A DNA stretch of 33,733 nt, from contig JAUXWT010000111.1 in assembly GCA_030681475.1 (NCBI GenBank), forward strand, positions 1 through 33,733, read 5' to 3'. Positions within the stretch are counted from its first letter, which is position 1. Each line of letters starts with the position of its first letter. The notes below the pieces were generated by a model that saw nothing but the letters and a program-made list of their open reading frames with translations, did not search any database and was not told where the DNA came from. The stretch comes from Bacteroidales bacterium. GTDB taxonomy: Bacteria > Bacteroidota > Bacteroidia > Bacteroidales > FEN-979. Position numbers and translations under genes: made by a program. Shown piece after piece: positions 15,992 through 24,558 of the stretch.

Positions 15992-16360
15992 ATGACCTAC
16001 GCGGATGTTTTGGCGGTAATAAAATATGCTTTGTCACAGAGGCCTTCAGGTCAAAAAGTCCTTGTCTCTTCGCATGAAGCTGCCGAAATTAAAATTCTTG
16101 ATTATATCCAGCAGACCATTGGGCTGATTCCTTCTTTAACCGAAGCTCAGGTTACAACCGTTGCAGATACTCAGATTCAGCTCATTTGGCCGGTTCCATT
16201 TCCAAACAGCCTTTACACTTTTACCATAAATGGTTTTTCTGCCCAGGGCGGTCCCGCTGAAGTGATCCTTATAAATAAGAATCCCGGATACCTCACCATC
16301 AAAACATGGGTGGCAGCATCCGTTTATGCCATTGCCTTGCCTCACAATGCGAATCCTTAA
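15992..16360 (+). CDS. Small tail-associated protein, unknown function
   Basis: A 122-aa protein between the tail-tip gene and the fibre. The N-terminus is helical (VLAVIKYALSQRPSGQKVLVS), and the rest looks like a small beta sandwich (residues 50-120, with TFTINGFSAQGGPAEVILINKNPGYLTIKTW). This arrangement would suit a fibre-attachment or tail-tip accessory protein. It ends 11 bp before the fibre start. No family is recognised. Confidence 0.6.
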   Translation: MTYADVLAVIKYALSQRPSGQKVLVSSHEAAEIKILDYIQQTIGLIPSLTEAQVTTVADTQIQLIWPVPFPNSLYTFTINGFSAQGGPAEVILINKNPGYLTIKTWVAASVYAIALPHNANP

Positions 16361-16371
16361 AACCCGATAAA

Positions 16372-18762
16372 ATGAAAAATCTCTTCCTTTCACTAGCTCT
16401 TATTTTAATCTCCGTGGTTGGATGCTCGCAATCCACCACTTTTAAATCCATTTCATTCGTAGATGGAGGCTCCATCTCCCAATGTGCCTTTGCGCCTACA
16501 AACCTGACATTCAACAATGTCAACTATGTATCTTTCCCTGGCTTTGGAACTACAGGCACAACAGCCGCTTATGGCAACCATACTCACGCAGATACAAGTC
16601 CGTGGACTGTAGTTGGTAATGATATTCATAATTCCAATTCCGGAATGGTCGCCATCGGCATAACCACCGGCTATTCAGGAAACGTACACAAACTCTATGT
16701 AGTAGGTGGTTTGCTATCCAATAGCAACGCTACAGGAAGTGCAACCCCTCTTTATGGTATCATGAGTGTAAACGGCTCCATGACACCCGCAATTAAAGGC
16801 CGTTCTTATGCTGTCTCTGGAAACAATTCTGTCATTGAAGCTGAAGCTATTAATTCTTGCAGAGGGATTAACATATTAACTCAAGCTGGCACAGGGTTAT
16901 ATGTCAAACCAAATACCGGCTATGCAGCCATTTTTGAAACCGGAAATGTCGGCATTGGTGTTACTGCGCCTGTTCAAAAACTTGAAGTCAACGGCCAGGT
17001 AAATGCTACTAATGGCCTTTTTGGGAGTGTACTGCTTACTGGCAGCGAAATCAGAACGGCAGGAACTGATATTACCCTTCGAGCCGGAACCAATGGTAAT
17101 GCAGTTCAAGGAATTAATTTTCAAACCAATCCTGGTACTGGCGTGGTTCCCCGGGCAGTGATCCTTGCCAATGGTAATATGGGTGTCGGGCTTACAAATC
17201 CCGGGCAAAAACTTGAGGTTTCCGGCACAACTAAAACAACCGCCCTGATGGTCAACGGTTACAATGTCTCTGTTACCGATAATTGCTCCCTGCCTCAAAG
17301 CTTGTCAGGTGCTGTTACCGCTGTCACTGCAACCAGTCCGATTGTTTCAACCGGGGGTACTACGCCAAATATTTCCATTCCTAAAGCCGGCCATTTACAG
17401 TATCAGGATGGTTATTTGTCCTGGGATGATTTTAGCTATTTTGAAGGGAAAGTCAATGTTGTTTATGGTTCTGCACCATTGAGTTCATCCGGAGGAGTTT
17501 CACCGACAATCTCCATCTCTAAAGCCGGCAAAACGACAGATGGTTATCTATCCGCTGCAGACTGGAATACTTTTAATGATAAGATCCCCGGCATTTGGGA
17601 AGATATATCTCCGGATATTTACTATGATAAAGGCAATGTTGGAATTCTCACGACTTTACCACAAACCGCCCTTGATGTAAATGGTGTAATTACAGCAAAT
17701 GGCGGGAATTCAGATGATTGGAACTCAAAATTAAATAATGTATTAGTTAATGACGGTGATATAATTATAGGAATATCGCCGCCAGGCGAGCAACCCATAC
17801 CTACCGTTCTTTCCAGAGGTAGTTCCGGACAGGTATTAACCATCCAAACAGGATCATCTCTACCCGGCACCCATGGGCTTGAATGGAAAACTCCAACAAC
17901 AAGCCAATGGATTATCAACGGTTCCAACATCTACTATCCATCAGGGAATGTAGGTATAGGCACAACCACCACCACAAATACAATCAATTTTGATGGAACT
18001 GCTGCAAGGAAAATATCAGTAATCCAAAACACTACATCTGCCGTTAATGGTTCTTCGTTGACATTGGAGGCTGGAAGTACATTAACCGGAAATTCTAATA
18101 AGGCAGGGGGAAATATTATTCTGAATGCAGGCACAAGTACTGGAAATCAAAAGTCTAGTTTATCTGTAAACTTATCGCCACAAGGAACAGGAGGCACTGC
18201 AACGAATAACTTGCAAGAGGTTATGGTATTAGACGGAAACGGGAATTTTAACATCAGGTCAAATTATATCTACAATCCCCAATTTGTTGTTACATCATCA
18301 AATAATGAACCCGGTTCGGGGTCTTATTTCAATTTTCAGAGGTCATTAAACACATGGCAAAGTCCCGTAAGGGTTAATCCCTGGACAACAGTTGGCACTT
18401 TTGTGTTTCGCCCGTTTCACCGTGGAGCCTATACAAATACGGCAAATTTCAATTCGCAGGTCACAGATACGACAGGAGTGACCCCCTCGACTATTATGAC
18501 ATTCCAAACAACTAACACCGCAACTGCAAATAATAACTTCATTTTCTACCACAACGGGTACTTCTCAATATCTCCTGCATCATGGAATGCTCCAACAACA
18601 TTTCTTGATATCGTTGGAGATAAAATGAGATTGAGAAATTCTAAAACTCCGGCATCAGCAACAGCATCAGGGAACGCAGGGGATATATGTTGGGATGCTA
18701 ATTTCATTTATATCTGTACGGCAACAAATACATGGAAACGGGTAGCAATATCTACATGGTAA
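16372..18762 (+). CDS. Phage tail-fibre-like protein with lipoprotein-type signal
   Basis: A 796-aa fibre-like protein. I chose the ATG at 16372, 11 bp after the preceding stop; the frame is open further upstream but only inside the previous gene. It begins MKNLFLSLALILISVVGCSQS, a good lipoprotein signal with lipobox VVGC, which is odd for a virion protein. Repeats of NVGIG(T/V)...LEVNG/LDVNG type occur near residues 193, 278, 425 and 525. A second repeat, SPIVSTGGTTPNISI...DGYL, occurs twice near 323-390. Both are common in tail fibres and surface adhesins. The C-terminus (AGDICWDANFIYICTATNTWKRV) is a typical fibre end. The 3' half is more AT-rich than the rest, which suggests exchange of the receptor-binding part. 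Confidence 0.7.
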   Translation: MKNLFLSLALILISVVGCSQSTTFKSISFVDGGSISQCAFAPTNLTFNNVNYVSFPGFGTTGTTAAYGNHTHADTSPWTVVGNDIHNSNSGMVAIGITTGYSGNVHKLYVVGGLLSNSNATGSATPLYGIMSVNGSMTPAIKGRSYAVSGNNSVIEAEAINSCRGINILTQAGTGLYVKPNTGYAAIFETGNVGIGVTAPVQKLEVNGQVNATNGLFGSVLLTGSEIRTAGTDITLRAGTNGNAVQGINFQTNPGTGVVPRAVILANGNMGVGLTNPGQKLEVSGTTKTTALMVNGYNVSVTDNCSLPQSLSGAVTAVTATSPIVSTGGTTPNISIPKAGHLQYQDGYLSWDDFSYFEGKVNVVYGSAPLSSSGGVSPTISISKAGKTTDGYLSAADWNTFNDKIPGIWEDISPDIYYDKGNVGILTTLPQTALDVNGVITANGGNSDDWNSKLNNVLVNDGDIIIGISPPGEQPIPTVLSRGSSGQVLTIQTGSSLPGTHGLEWKTPTTSQWIINGSNIYYPSGNVGIGTTTTTNTINFDGTAARKISVIQNTTSAVNGSSLTLEAGSTLTGNSNKAGGNIILNAGTSTGNQKSSLSVNLSPQGTGGTATNNLQEVMVLDGNGNFNIRSNYIYNPQFVVTSSNNEPGSGSYFNFQRSLNTWQSPVRVNPWTTVGTFVFRPFHRGAYTNTANFNSQVTDTTGVTPSTIMTFQTTNTATANNNFIFYHNGYFSISPASWNAPTTFLDIVGDKMRLRNSKTPASATASGNAGDICWDANFIYICTATNTWKRVAISTW

Positions 18763-18831
18763 AAACAATGATCTATACTGATGCAACATGGACTTATTCA
18801 ACATCAGCGACATAAATAACAACCTTGTAAG

Positions 18832-19257
18832 ATGATCCTAAAAAATGATTTTTCCCTTGTAACTATGACTCGTTCCGATACGGCCAAGCGAAAAGGTTAC
18901 AATGAACAATGGGTTCCGCCTGATTACGTTTGTAACAACCTTGCAGCTTTGTTTCAGCACTTGCTTTTACCTTTGGTGAACAACCTCCCAGGCGATATTC
19001 ATGTTACCGGGGCCTACCGGTGCAGTCGCCTTAATGTTGCAGTTGGTTCCAAACCAACTTCACAGCATCTTACCGGCCAGGCAGCAGACATTGAATACTG
19101 GGAAAATGGAATCGAAAAAAACAAAATAATTATTGATACTGTACTCAGGTTAAACCTTCCCTTTGATCAGATGATCAATGAGAATAACCTTTCCTGGGTA
19201 CACTTGAGTTACAGTCATGTGAAAGCTCGTAAACAATTTTTTAAACTTCCAAAATGA
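18832..19257 (+). CDS. Endolysin, M15-type D-Ala-D-Ala carboxypeptidase-like
   Basis: This 141-aa zinc peptidase probably cuts peptidoglycan stem peptides at lysis. The signature is SQHLTGQAADIE, giving the SxHxxGxAxD motif with H79 and D86 as zinc ligands, and WVHLS with H124 as the third. Upstream, VTGAYRCSRLN matches the family's arginine-containing strand. There is no signal peptide, so release would need the holin. The gene lies 69 bp after the fibre and overlaps the holin-like gene by 4 bp (ATGA). The length is typical of stand-alone Peptidase_M15_3-type phage enzymes. Confidence 0.88.
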   Translation: MILKNDFSLVTMTRSDTAKRKGYNEQWVPPDYVCNNLAALFQHLLLPLVNNLPGDIHVTGAYRCSRLNVAVGSKPTSQHLTGQAADIEYWENGIEKNKIIIDTVLRLNLPFDQMINENNLSWVHLSYSHVKARKQFFKLPK

Positions 19258-19505
19258 AACAATTTTTTATATGGTTTGCCGGCTTCTTTGAAGACCAGGC
19301 AGGCGCCGCCAGCAGGAAAGCTGCAGCCGGTTACTGGGGTTTGCTGATGCTCACCTACATGATTTTTAAAAGCGTGAATGGAGTTGTGATCAGTATGGAA
19401 ATATTCGTGATGGTGATTTCGTTCACCGGGGGTATGTTTGGCCTGATGCTTTTAGAGAGGTTCGCGCAACAATTACCTCCAGGAAAAGAAGAACCAAAAG
19501 CATAA
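19254..19505 (+). CDS. Holin-like small membrane protein
   Basis: An 83-aa protein translationally coupled to the endolysin (4-bp overlap). It has two hydrophobic segments, about 27-39 and 47-67, separated by a short loop (KSVNGVVI). The C-terminus is charged (LPPGKEEPKA) and the N-terminus is amphipathic. A two-helix hairpin next to an endolysin is the layout of class II holins. The family is not recognised, so the call rests on topology and position. It is the last plus-strand gene of the prophage. Confidence 0.65.
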   Translation: MKQFFIWFAGFFEDQAGAASRKAAAGYWGLLMLTYMIFKSVNGVVISMEIFVMVISFTGGMFGLMLLERFAQQLPPGKEEPKA

Positions 19506-19513
19506 TAATAGAA

Positions 19514-20131
19514 TCAACTTTTCAAACTTCTTTTGTACAAAGTTTCCTTTAATGTTTTTAGTTGTTCCCGGATTTTAAGTTGAGTTAGCGGCTCACAGCG
19601 AACAATCTCTCCGCCATTAGGTAAAGGATTCCAGCCAAAGCCATCAATTGTCTCTCGAGATCGTTTGATTCGTGTAACAACAAGCTCCAAACTTCTAACT
19701 TCTGCAAAGGATTCACGATGACGTTGTAACGCTTGCATGCATTTTGCGATTGTTATAAGGCTCTCGGCAATATTCCCAATTTGTGCGACAATTCTGCCAT
19801 GATCCCATTCTATAACGATTTTATCCATAAGTCGTTCAACTTCAGAAAAGGATTGACGTATTCTTTTTTCGTTATCATCCTGGTGACTGTTCATATTGAA
19901 ATAGAACCAGTTTGTTTTATAATGACGGTAAAGTTCGATTGAGATATCGTTATATATGATCAGCGCATCATTAAGCTCTTCATTAATCCTAATTTGAAAT
20001 GTGATAGCATGTTTTTGGTTTTTAAAAGAAATTTCCGTTTTACTTCCAATTATAACGCGCCAGCGGTTCTCGTCAATTTTAATACTATGACCATCAGGAG
20101 GTATTATATTCTTGAATTCTATTTTTTTCAT
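19514..20131 (-). CDS. Reverse-strand cargo gene at the prophage end, unknown function
   Basis: A 205-aa protein read against all other phage genes. Its stop is 8 bp from the holin-like stop, so the two converge. The N-terminal half looks beta-rich (FKNIIPPDGHSIKIDENRWRV...) and the C-terminal half helical (EVERLMDKIVIEWDHGRIVAQIG). No signal, membrane segment or motif was recognised. A separate reverse-strand gene at the end of the late region is often a cargo gene expressed from the prophage, for example for superinfection exclusion or host benefit. That is only a positional idea here. A TACATTTG box (20267-20274, minus) may be its promoter. Confidence 0.65.
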   Translation of the reverse strand: MKKIEFKNIIPPDGHSIKIDENRWRVIIGSKTEISFKNQKHAITFQIRINEELNDALIIYNDISIELYRHYKTNWFYFNMNSHQDDNEKRIRQSFSEVERLMDKIVIEWDHGRIVAQIGNIAESLITIAKCMQALQRHRESFAEVRSLELVVTRIKRSRETIDGFGWNPLPNGGEIVRCEPLTQLKIREQLKTLKETLYKRSLKS

Positions 20132-20266
20132 GTGAAAATGCAGCTAATTGATGAATATTCAGATATAATTGATAACCAAATAAATAAACTGTTTATAGGA
20201 GGTTAACCGGAGGTTATACTCCCGTTATTCTTAGTTGATTATCAATAAAATATAAGAACTATGCTG

Positions 20267-20274
20267 CAAATGTA
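20267..20274 (-). promoter_or_regulatory. Putative promoter of the reverse-strand cargo gene
   Basis: The minus strand reads TACATTTG, a full match to the Bacteroidetes -7 box TAnnTTTG. No clear TTTG -33 box was found. The start of transcription would be near 20259, with a leader of about 130 nt. Confidence 0.3.
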
Positions 20275-20377
20275 AGGAATAAAGCCGGAGTACAGACACT
20301 TTTGAAAAATATAACTAACTGAATATCAACATTTGTTATGTTATAATTTGTCCTATAATTAATATTATGTTAAGTAG

Positions 20378-20426
20378 AAAATATAAAAATATCAGGAGAT
20401 TCCAAGTCTGATTGTCCTCCCCTGAT
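20378..20426 (-). terminator. Putative terminator of the TPR gene
   Basis: On the minus strand ATCAGG (20421-20426) and further AG pair with CTCCTGAT (20391-20398) across a 20-nt loop with a small bulge, followed by ATTTTTATATTTT. It begins 15 bp after the TPR stop. The loop is long, so this is a moderate call. Confidence 0.45.
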
Positions 20427-20440
20427 TCTATTATCCCACC

Positions 20441-21628
20441 CTATTTCTGCTGGATGGCATCGATTTTTGCATCAATGGCCGCAACCTTATCACGCTGATT
20501 AGTCCGGGCGTAGATCTGCTTCAACGTGTATAATGTGTTTATATCATCGGGTTGCAGTTCAGTCGCTTTTTCAAGAAAGGGCAATGCTTTTTCGAGTAAG
20601 CCATCTGCCTCTGATTTAAGCTTGTCATATTGGGCAGTAGCTTCAAGCGGCAACCTGTTTGCTTCATCGTTTATTGTAGCAGCTTTATTCACATACAATG
20701 CACCAAGATTATAGTTTCCTTCAAAATATTCAGGGTTCAAACGGATTGAATTCAAATACGCCATAATGGCATCCTCAAAAGCCTTTTTGCGTTCAACCTG
20801 AGCATTTGAACTATCATTGGATATATTGTCATAGATCGTTCCCAGGGCAAATGAGACTGAAAAGTTAGTCGAATCCTTTGCCATAGCGACCTTTAAATTG
20901 CTTAAAGCCTTGGCAGTATTGTTAAATGTAAGATATATATTTGTCTCCGCCAGGAATAACCGAAGATCATCCGGGTAATCCTGCTGGCCCATCCGCACAT
21001 ATTTTAACGCATTTGCGGAGTCTTTTGCCTGACGATATATGTCAGATAATGTGATAAATACAATAGGTGATTTATAGTCTGCCTTCAATAATTTTATATA
21101 GTACTGTTTCGCCAATTCCGTTTCATTGGCCAACGAGGCACATGTCGCAGCATTTAAGATGGAGATCGTATCAGGAACATTCGCCAATTCTATTACCTCT
21201 GCAGCTTTGGCAAAATTAATCATCGCATCCTTATATTGTTGATTGTTGTAATTCTCGACAGCCTCATTATAATAATTGTTGCGCTGCCAGTTCAACTTGG
21301 CAAAAATATCGTCGTAGTACTCCTGCTTAGGATCAAATTCAATGGCATTCTTATACGATTCCAACGCTTTTGCTATAGGATCGGGATCAAGTGTTTTAAA
21401 TTTTTCATCTTTTGAATTGGATATTTCGAGGTAAATGTTTCCCCTGAGAAACCACGATTTGGCATCCTGGGCGGTACTGGCATCCAGCACACATTGATCG
21501 ATTGCTTCCTTGGCCTTATCTAACTTCCCTGATTTCAGATAATTAGATGCGGTTTGTCGAACATTTTTCTGTCCGAAGGCAAGGGTAATGGAGGTTACCA
21601 ATACCAGAACTAAGGCTATTTTTTTCAT
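20441..21628 (-). CDS. Secreted tetratricopeptide-repeat protein
   Basis: A 395-aa exported protein. The ATG at 21628 (MKKIALVLVLVTSITLAFGQ) is preferred over the one 8 codons upstream because it starts a clean Sec signal peptide, with cleavage probably after AFG (residue 20). The rest consists of tetratricopeptide repeats, visible as W/L/G/Y/A/P spacing: WFLRGNIYLEIS, ALESYKNAIEFDP, AMAKDSTNFSVSFALGTIYD, YFEGNYNLGALYV and a final LEKATELQPDDINTLYTLKQIY. Such proteins act as periplasmic scaffolds. It follows gyrA on the same strand after 89 bp with its own predicted promoter. It is a host gene; its partner is unknown. Confidence 0.8.
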   Translation of the reverse strand: MKKIALVLVLVTSITLAFGQKNVRQTASNYLKSGKLDKAKEAIDQCVLDASTAQDAKSWFLRGNIYLEISNSKDEKFKTLDPDPIAKALESYKNAIEFDPKQEYYDDIFAKLNWQRNNYYNEAVENYNNQQYKDAMINFAKAAEVIELANVPDTISILNAATCASLANETELAKQYYIKLLKADYKSPIVFITLSDIYRQAKDSANALKYVRMGQQDYPDDLRLFLAETNIYLTFNNTAKALSNLKVAMAKDSTNFSVSFALGTIYDNISNDSSNAQVERKKAFEDAIMAYLNSIRLNPEYFEGNYNLGALYVNKAATINDEANRLPLEATAQYDKLKSEADGLLEKALPFLEKATELQPDDINTLYTLKQIYARTNQRDKVAAIDAKIDAIQQK

Positions 21629-21672
21629 GGTTTTGAAAGTTGAATGATACAACTGAGTTGGTTTTGAGACTA

Positions 21673-21706
21673 CAAAGTTAAAAAATACAAACTGATTTAA
21701 TGCAAA
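21673..21706 (-). promoter_or_regulatory. Putative promoter of the TPR gene
   Basis: The minus strand has TAACTTTG (21673-21680), a full TAnnTTTG match, with TTTG (21703-21706) 22 bp upstream. That is slightly longer than the usual 19-21 bp spacing. The leader would be about 40 nt. Confidence 0.5.
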
Positions 21707-21717
21707 TTACACGTAAA

Positions 21718-24300
21718 TTAATTGGAATCCTCACCTTCACCTGTTTCATCATTCACAACTGGTTGATCTGGTTGATCGTGGATAATTTCATCCTTGCTGT
21801 CAACGGTTTCAGCTATCACTTCGTCGATAACATCTTCCGCATCTTCGACATCAACTTTGGCGACAGCAGCGATAGAATCACCCTCATCGATCTTTATTAA
21901 ACGAACTCCCTGTGTCGCACGGCCCATCACCCGAAGATTTGCCACTGCCATGCGGATGATAACGCCGGAACGGTTGATAATCATCAGGTCATCATTATCT
22001 GTTACTTCCTTCACAGCAATTACATCGCCTGTTTTTTCAGTAATATTCAATGTTTTTACGCCTTTTCCACCACGGTTTGTTATGCGGTAATCATCAATGT
22101 TCGATCGTTTCCCATAACCTTTTTCAGACACGACCAGAACTTCACATTTCTTATCCAACGGAATACAGATCATCCCAATAACCTCATCTTTGGCTCCGGA
22201 GATAGAAATTCCGCGAACACCTGCAGCATTTCTTCCCATCGGCCTGACCGTCTTTTCGTTAAACCTGATGGCACGGCCTGATTTTAAAGCCATAACGACT
22301 TCGTCGGCCCCCTGGGTCAACTTTGCCTCAAGTAACTGGTCGCCTTCGTTGATGGTGATGGCGTTGATCCCGTTCTGGCGCGGACGGGAATATGCTTCGA
22401 GGGATGTCTTTTTAATCGTGCCTTTCTTGGTGGCTAAGATGATAAAGTTTGAGGTGATATACTCCTCGTCCTTCAGATCTTTTACATTGATGAAAGCCCT
22501 GACTTTGTCATCAGGTTCAATATTGACCAGGTTCTGAATCGCTCTTCCCTTGGAAGTCTTTCCACCTTCAGGAATTTCGTAAACCCTGAGCCAATAACAT
22601 TTACCTTTTTCTGTAAAGAACAACAGGTAATTGTGGTTTGTGGCTACAAACAGATGTTCCAGGAAATCCTCATCCCTGATTTCTGTTCCTTTAACGCCTC
22701 GCCCTCCCCTATTCTGCACCCGGTATTCTGATAGGGGAGTCCGCTTGATATATCCCATATGGGAAATGGTGATGACAACATTTTCATCAGGAATTGTATC
22801 TTCGATCCTGAAATCGGTGGCAGAATATACAATTTGTGAACGTGGTTCATCCCCGTATTTTTCTTTGATCTCAGCCAGGTCTGCCTTGATTAAATCCATT
22901 CTCAGGGTCTCATCCGCCAATATACTATTCAGATAATCAATCAGTTTCATCAATTCGGCATACTCTGCCTTAATCTTGTCACGCTCCAACCCGGTAAGAC
23001 GCTGCAAACGCATATCCAGAATGGCCTTAGCCTGGATTTCACTCAATCCGAAACTTTCCATTAACCCGGCTCTCGCTTCGTCCGGAGTTTGCGATGCCCT
23101 GATCAACGCAATCACTGCATCGAGGTTATCGAGGGCAATGAGCAAACCTTCAAGAATATGTGCTCTTTTAAGCGCTTCCGACAGGTCAAATTTAGTCCGC
23201 CGGATAATTACTTCATGCCGGTGTTCAACATAATGGACGATCATATCCTTTAAATTCAACATCATAGGCCGGCCCTTCACAAGGGCTATATTATTGACAT
23301 TGAATGATGTCTGGAGTGCGGTCATCTGAAATAACTTGTTCAGTATCACGTTGGTAATGGCTTCCCGTTTGAGTTCATAAACAATTCGAACCCCGTTGCG
23401 GTCAGATTCATCACGGATATCGGAAATACCTTCAATCTTCTTGTCATTCACAAGATCGGCAGTCTTTTTGATCATTTCTGCCTTGTTTACCTGAAAAGGC
23501 ACGGAGTTGACAATGATCCGTTCCCGTCCATGGTCATCCTCTTCAATTTTTGTCTCTCCACGTATCACGATCCGCCCCCGGCCGGTCTCGAAAGCATCTT
23601 TAACGCCTTCATATCCATAGATAATTCCTCCGGTTGGAAAATCAGGCGCTTTGATAAATTGCATCAATTCGGCGATCGTTATGTCCCTGTTATCAATATA
23701 GGCAATGATCCCGTCGACGACTTCGCTCAGGTTATGTGGCGCCATGTTTGTGGCCATACCCACGGCAATTCCTGATGCACCGTTTATCAATAGGTTCGGG
23801 ATGCGCGAAGGCATTACTGTCGGCTCCTTCAGCGTATCATCAAAGTTTAACTGGTAATCGACGGTGTCTTTTTCAATATCCGCGACCATCTCTTCAGCAA
23901 TCTTTTGAAGACGCGCTTCAGTATACCTCATGGCGGCCGGATTGTCGCCGTCCATCGAACCAAAGTTCCCCTGTCCGTCAACCAGCGGGTAACGTAAACT
24001 CCATTCCTGGGCCATCCTGACCATGGCATCATAAACAGATGTATCGCCATGCGGATGGAACTTTCCAAGAACCTCCCCTACTATTCTTGCCGATTTTTTA
24101 TACGCCCGGTTGGAAAGAACCCCCAATTCATACATGCCGAATAACACGCGCCTGTGAACCGGCTTTAAACCATCTCTCACATCGGGCAAAGCCCGCTGAA
24201 CAATCACCGACATTGCATAATCAATGTAGGCGGTCTTCATCTGGTTTTCAATATTAACCTGAACTATTTTTTCTCCCGATTCAATATCCTCTTTTTCCAT
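21718..24300 (-). CDS. gyrA: DNA gyrase subunit A
   Basis: This 860-aa protein is the DNA-cleaving subunit of gyrase, which introduces negative supercoils with GyrB. The catalytic tyrosine is Y126 in [10 protein letters not shown]. The quinolone-determining region reads [17 protein letters not shown], with T87 at the E. coli Ser83 position and D91 at Asp87, neither a typical resistance change. The GyrA box QNRGGRG is at 529-535, confirming gyrase rather than topoisomerase IV. The C-terminal tail (about 815-860) is strongly acidic, as in many gyrases. It is divergent from clpC, with 258 bp between the start codons. This is a host housekeeping gene. Confidence 0.97.
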   Translation of the reverse strand: MEKEDIESGEKIVQVNIENQMKTAYIDYAMSVIVQRALPDVRDGLKPVHRRVLFGMYELGVLSNRAYKKSARIVGEVLGKFHPHGDTSVYDAMVRMAQEWSLRYPLVDGQGNFGSMDGDNPAAMRYTEARLQKIAEEMVADIEKDTVDYQLNFDDTLKEPTVMPSRIPNLLINGASGIAVGMATNMAPHNLSEVVDGIIAYIDNRDITIAELMQFIKAPDFPTGGIIYGYEGVKDAFETGRGRIVIRGETKIEEDDHGRERIIVNSVPFQVNKAEMIKKTADLVNDKKIEGISDIRDESDRNGVRIVYELKREAITNVILNKLFQMTALQTSFNVNNIALVKGRPMMLNLKDMIVHYVEHRHEVIIRRTKFDLSEALKRAHILEGLLIALDNLDAVIALIRASQTPDEARAGLMESFGLSEIQAKAILDMRLQRLTGLERDKIKAEYAELMKLIDYLNSILADETLRMDLIKADLAEIKEKYGDEPRSQIVYSATDFRIEDTIPDENVVITISHMGYIKRTPLSEYRVQNRGGRGVKGTEIRDEDFLEHLFVATNHNYLLFFTEKGKCYWLRVYEIPEGGKTSKGRAIQNLVNIEPDDKVRAFINVKDLKDEEYITSNFIILATKKGTIKKTSLEAYSRPRQNGINAITINEGDQLLEAKLTQGADEVVMALKSGRAIRFNEKTVRPMGRNAAGVRGISISGAKDEVIGMICIPLDKKCEVLVVSEKGYGKRSNIDDYRITNRGGKGVKTLNITEKTGDVIAVKEVTDNDDLMIINRSGVIIRMAVANLRVMGRATQGVRLIKIDEGDSIAAVAKVDVEDAEDVIDEVIAETVDSKDEIIHDQPDQPVVNDETGEGEDSN

Positions 24301-24558
24301 AATTTATTTAACTGATATTCAGATATATAATATAATATTATTTAGAATACGAAGATAGTGAAAATACCGTTTCGTATCACGTGCAACCTGACAATTATTT
24401 TGGTGTCTTACTAACATGGGAATGTTAATAAATAAAGACCATTTAACATTAAAAGACGGATTTCAATCGTACTTTTGGATGGTTTGACAATTTAACCGTT
24501 TGAAAGAATGGTTCGATTTTTGTCGGATTGATATTGATTTACTGTAACAGTGTATTTT
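24301..24558. promoter_or_regulatory. Divergent gyrA/clpC promoter region
   Basis: An AT-rich spacer. For clpC there is a TACTTTTG box on the plus strand (24470-24477), a full TAnnTTTG match that would give a leader of about 75 nt; the -33 box is not clear. A second motif, GATTTTTG near 24516, is weaker. No TAnnTTTG box was found for gyrA. The stretch near 24315-24345 is very TA-rich. Confidence 0.4.

Larger units (their letters stand above)
1..20140. mobile_element. Prophage, right-hand part (right edge approximate)
   Basis: Portal, connector, tape-measure, tail-tip, fibre, endolysin and holin-like genes follow one another on the plus strand with overlapping or nearly touching ends, which is a phage late-gene layout. 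The left end is outside the window. The right edge lies somewhere between the holin-like gene (ends 19505) and the host TPR gene (stop at 20441); I set it after the reverse-strand cargo gene. No integrase, repressor, tRNA or attachment repeat was found. There is no sheath gene, so a long non-contractile tail is the likeliest form. Confidence 0.85.
20132..20440. other. Intergenic region, probable prophage right end
   Basis: There is no gene in this 309-bp AT-rich stretch. It holds a direct repeat GGAGGTTA (twice, near 20199-20218), the palindrome GGTTAACC, the TAnnTTTG-like box described for the reverse-strand gene, and a terminator for the TPR gene. The phage-host junction probably lies here, but the matching left end is outside the window so no attachment repeat can be tested. 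Confidence 0.5.

Noticed and set aside
18768-18815. 15-codon ORF between fibre and endolysin
   Set aside because: Too short, with no coupling to either neighbour; it could be a remnant of a fibre end.
18768-18831. A fourth copy of the phage promoter element before the endolysin
   Set aside because: CAACCTTG lies 4 bp before the ATG, but the upstream GACTTATT is a poor match to TGTCCTTTATT and the spacer is 21 instead of 17 bp.
20155-24327. Shared 13-mer ATATTCAGATATA at 20155 and 24315 as a possible attachment repeat
   Set aside because: Several chance 13-mer pairs are expected in 34 kb of AT-rich DNA, and the second copy lies in the gyrA/clpC spacer with no phage genes next to it.
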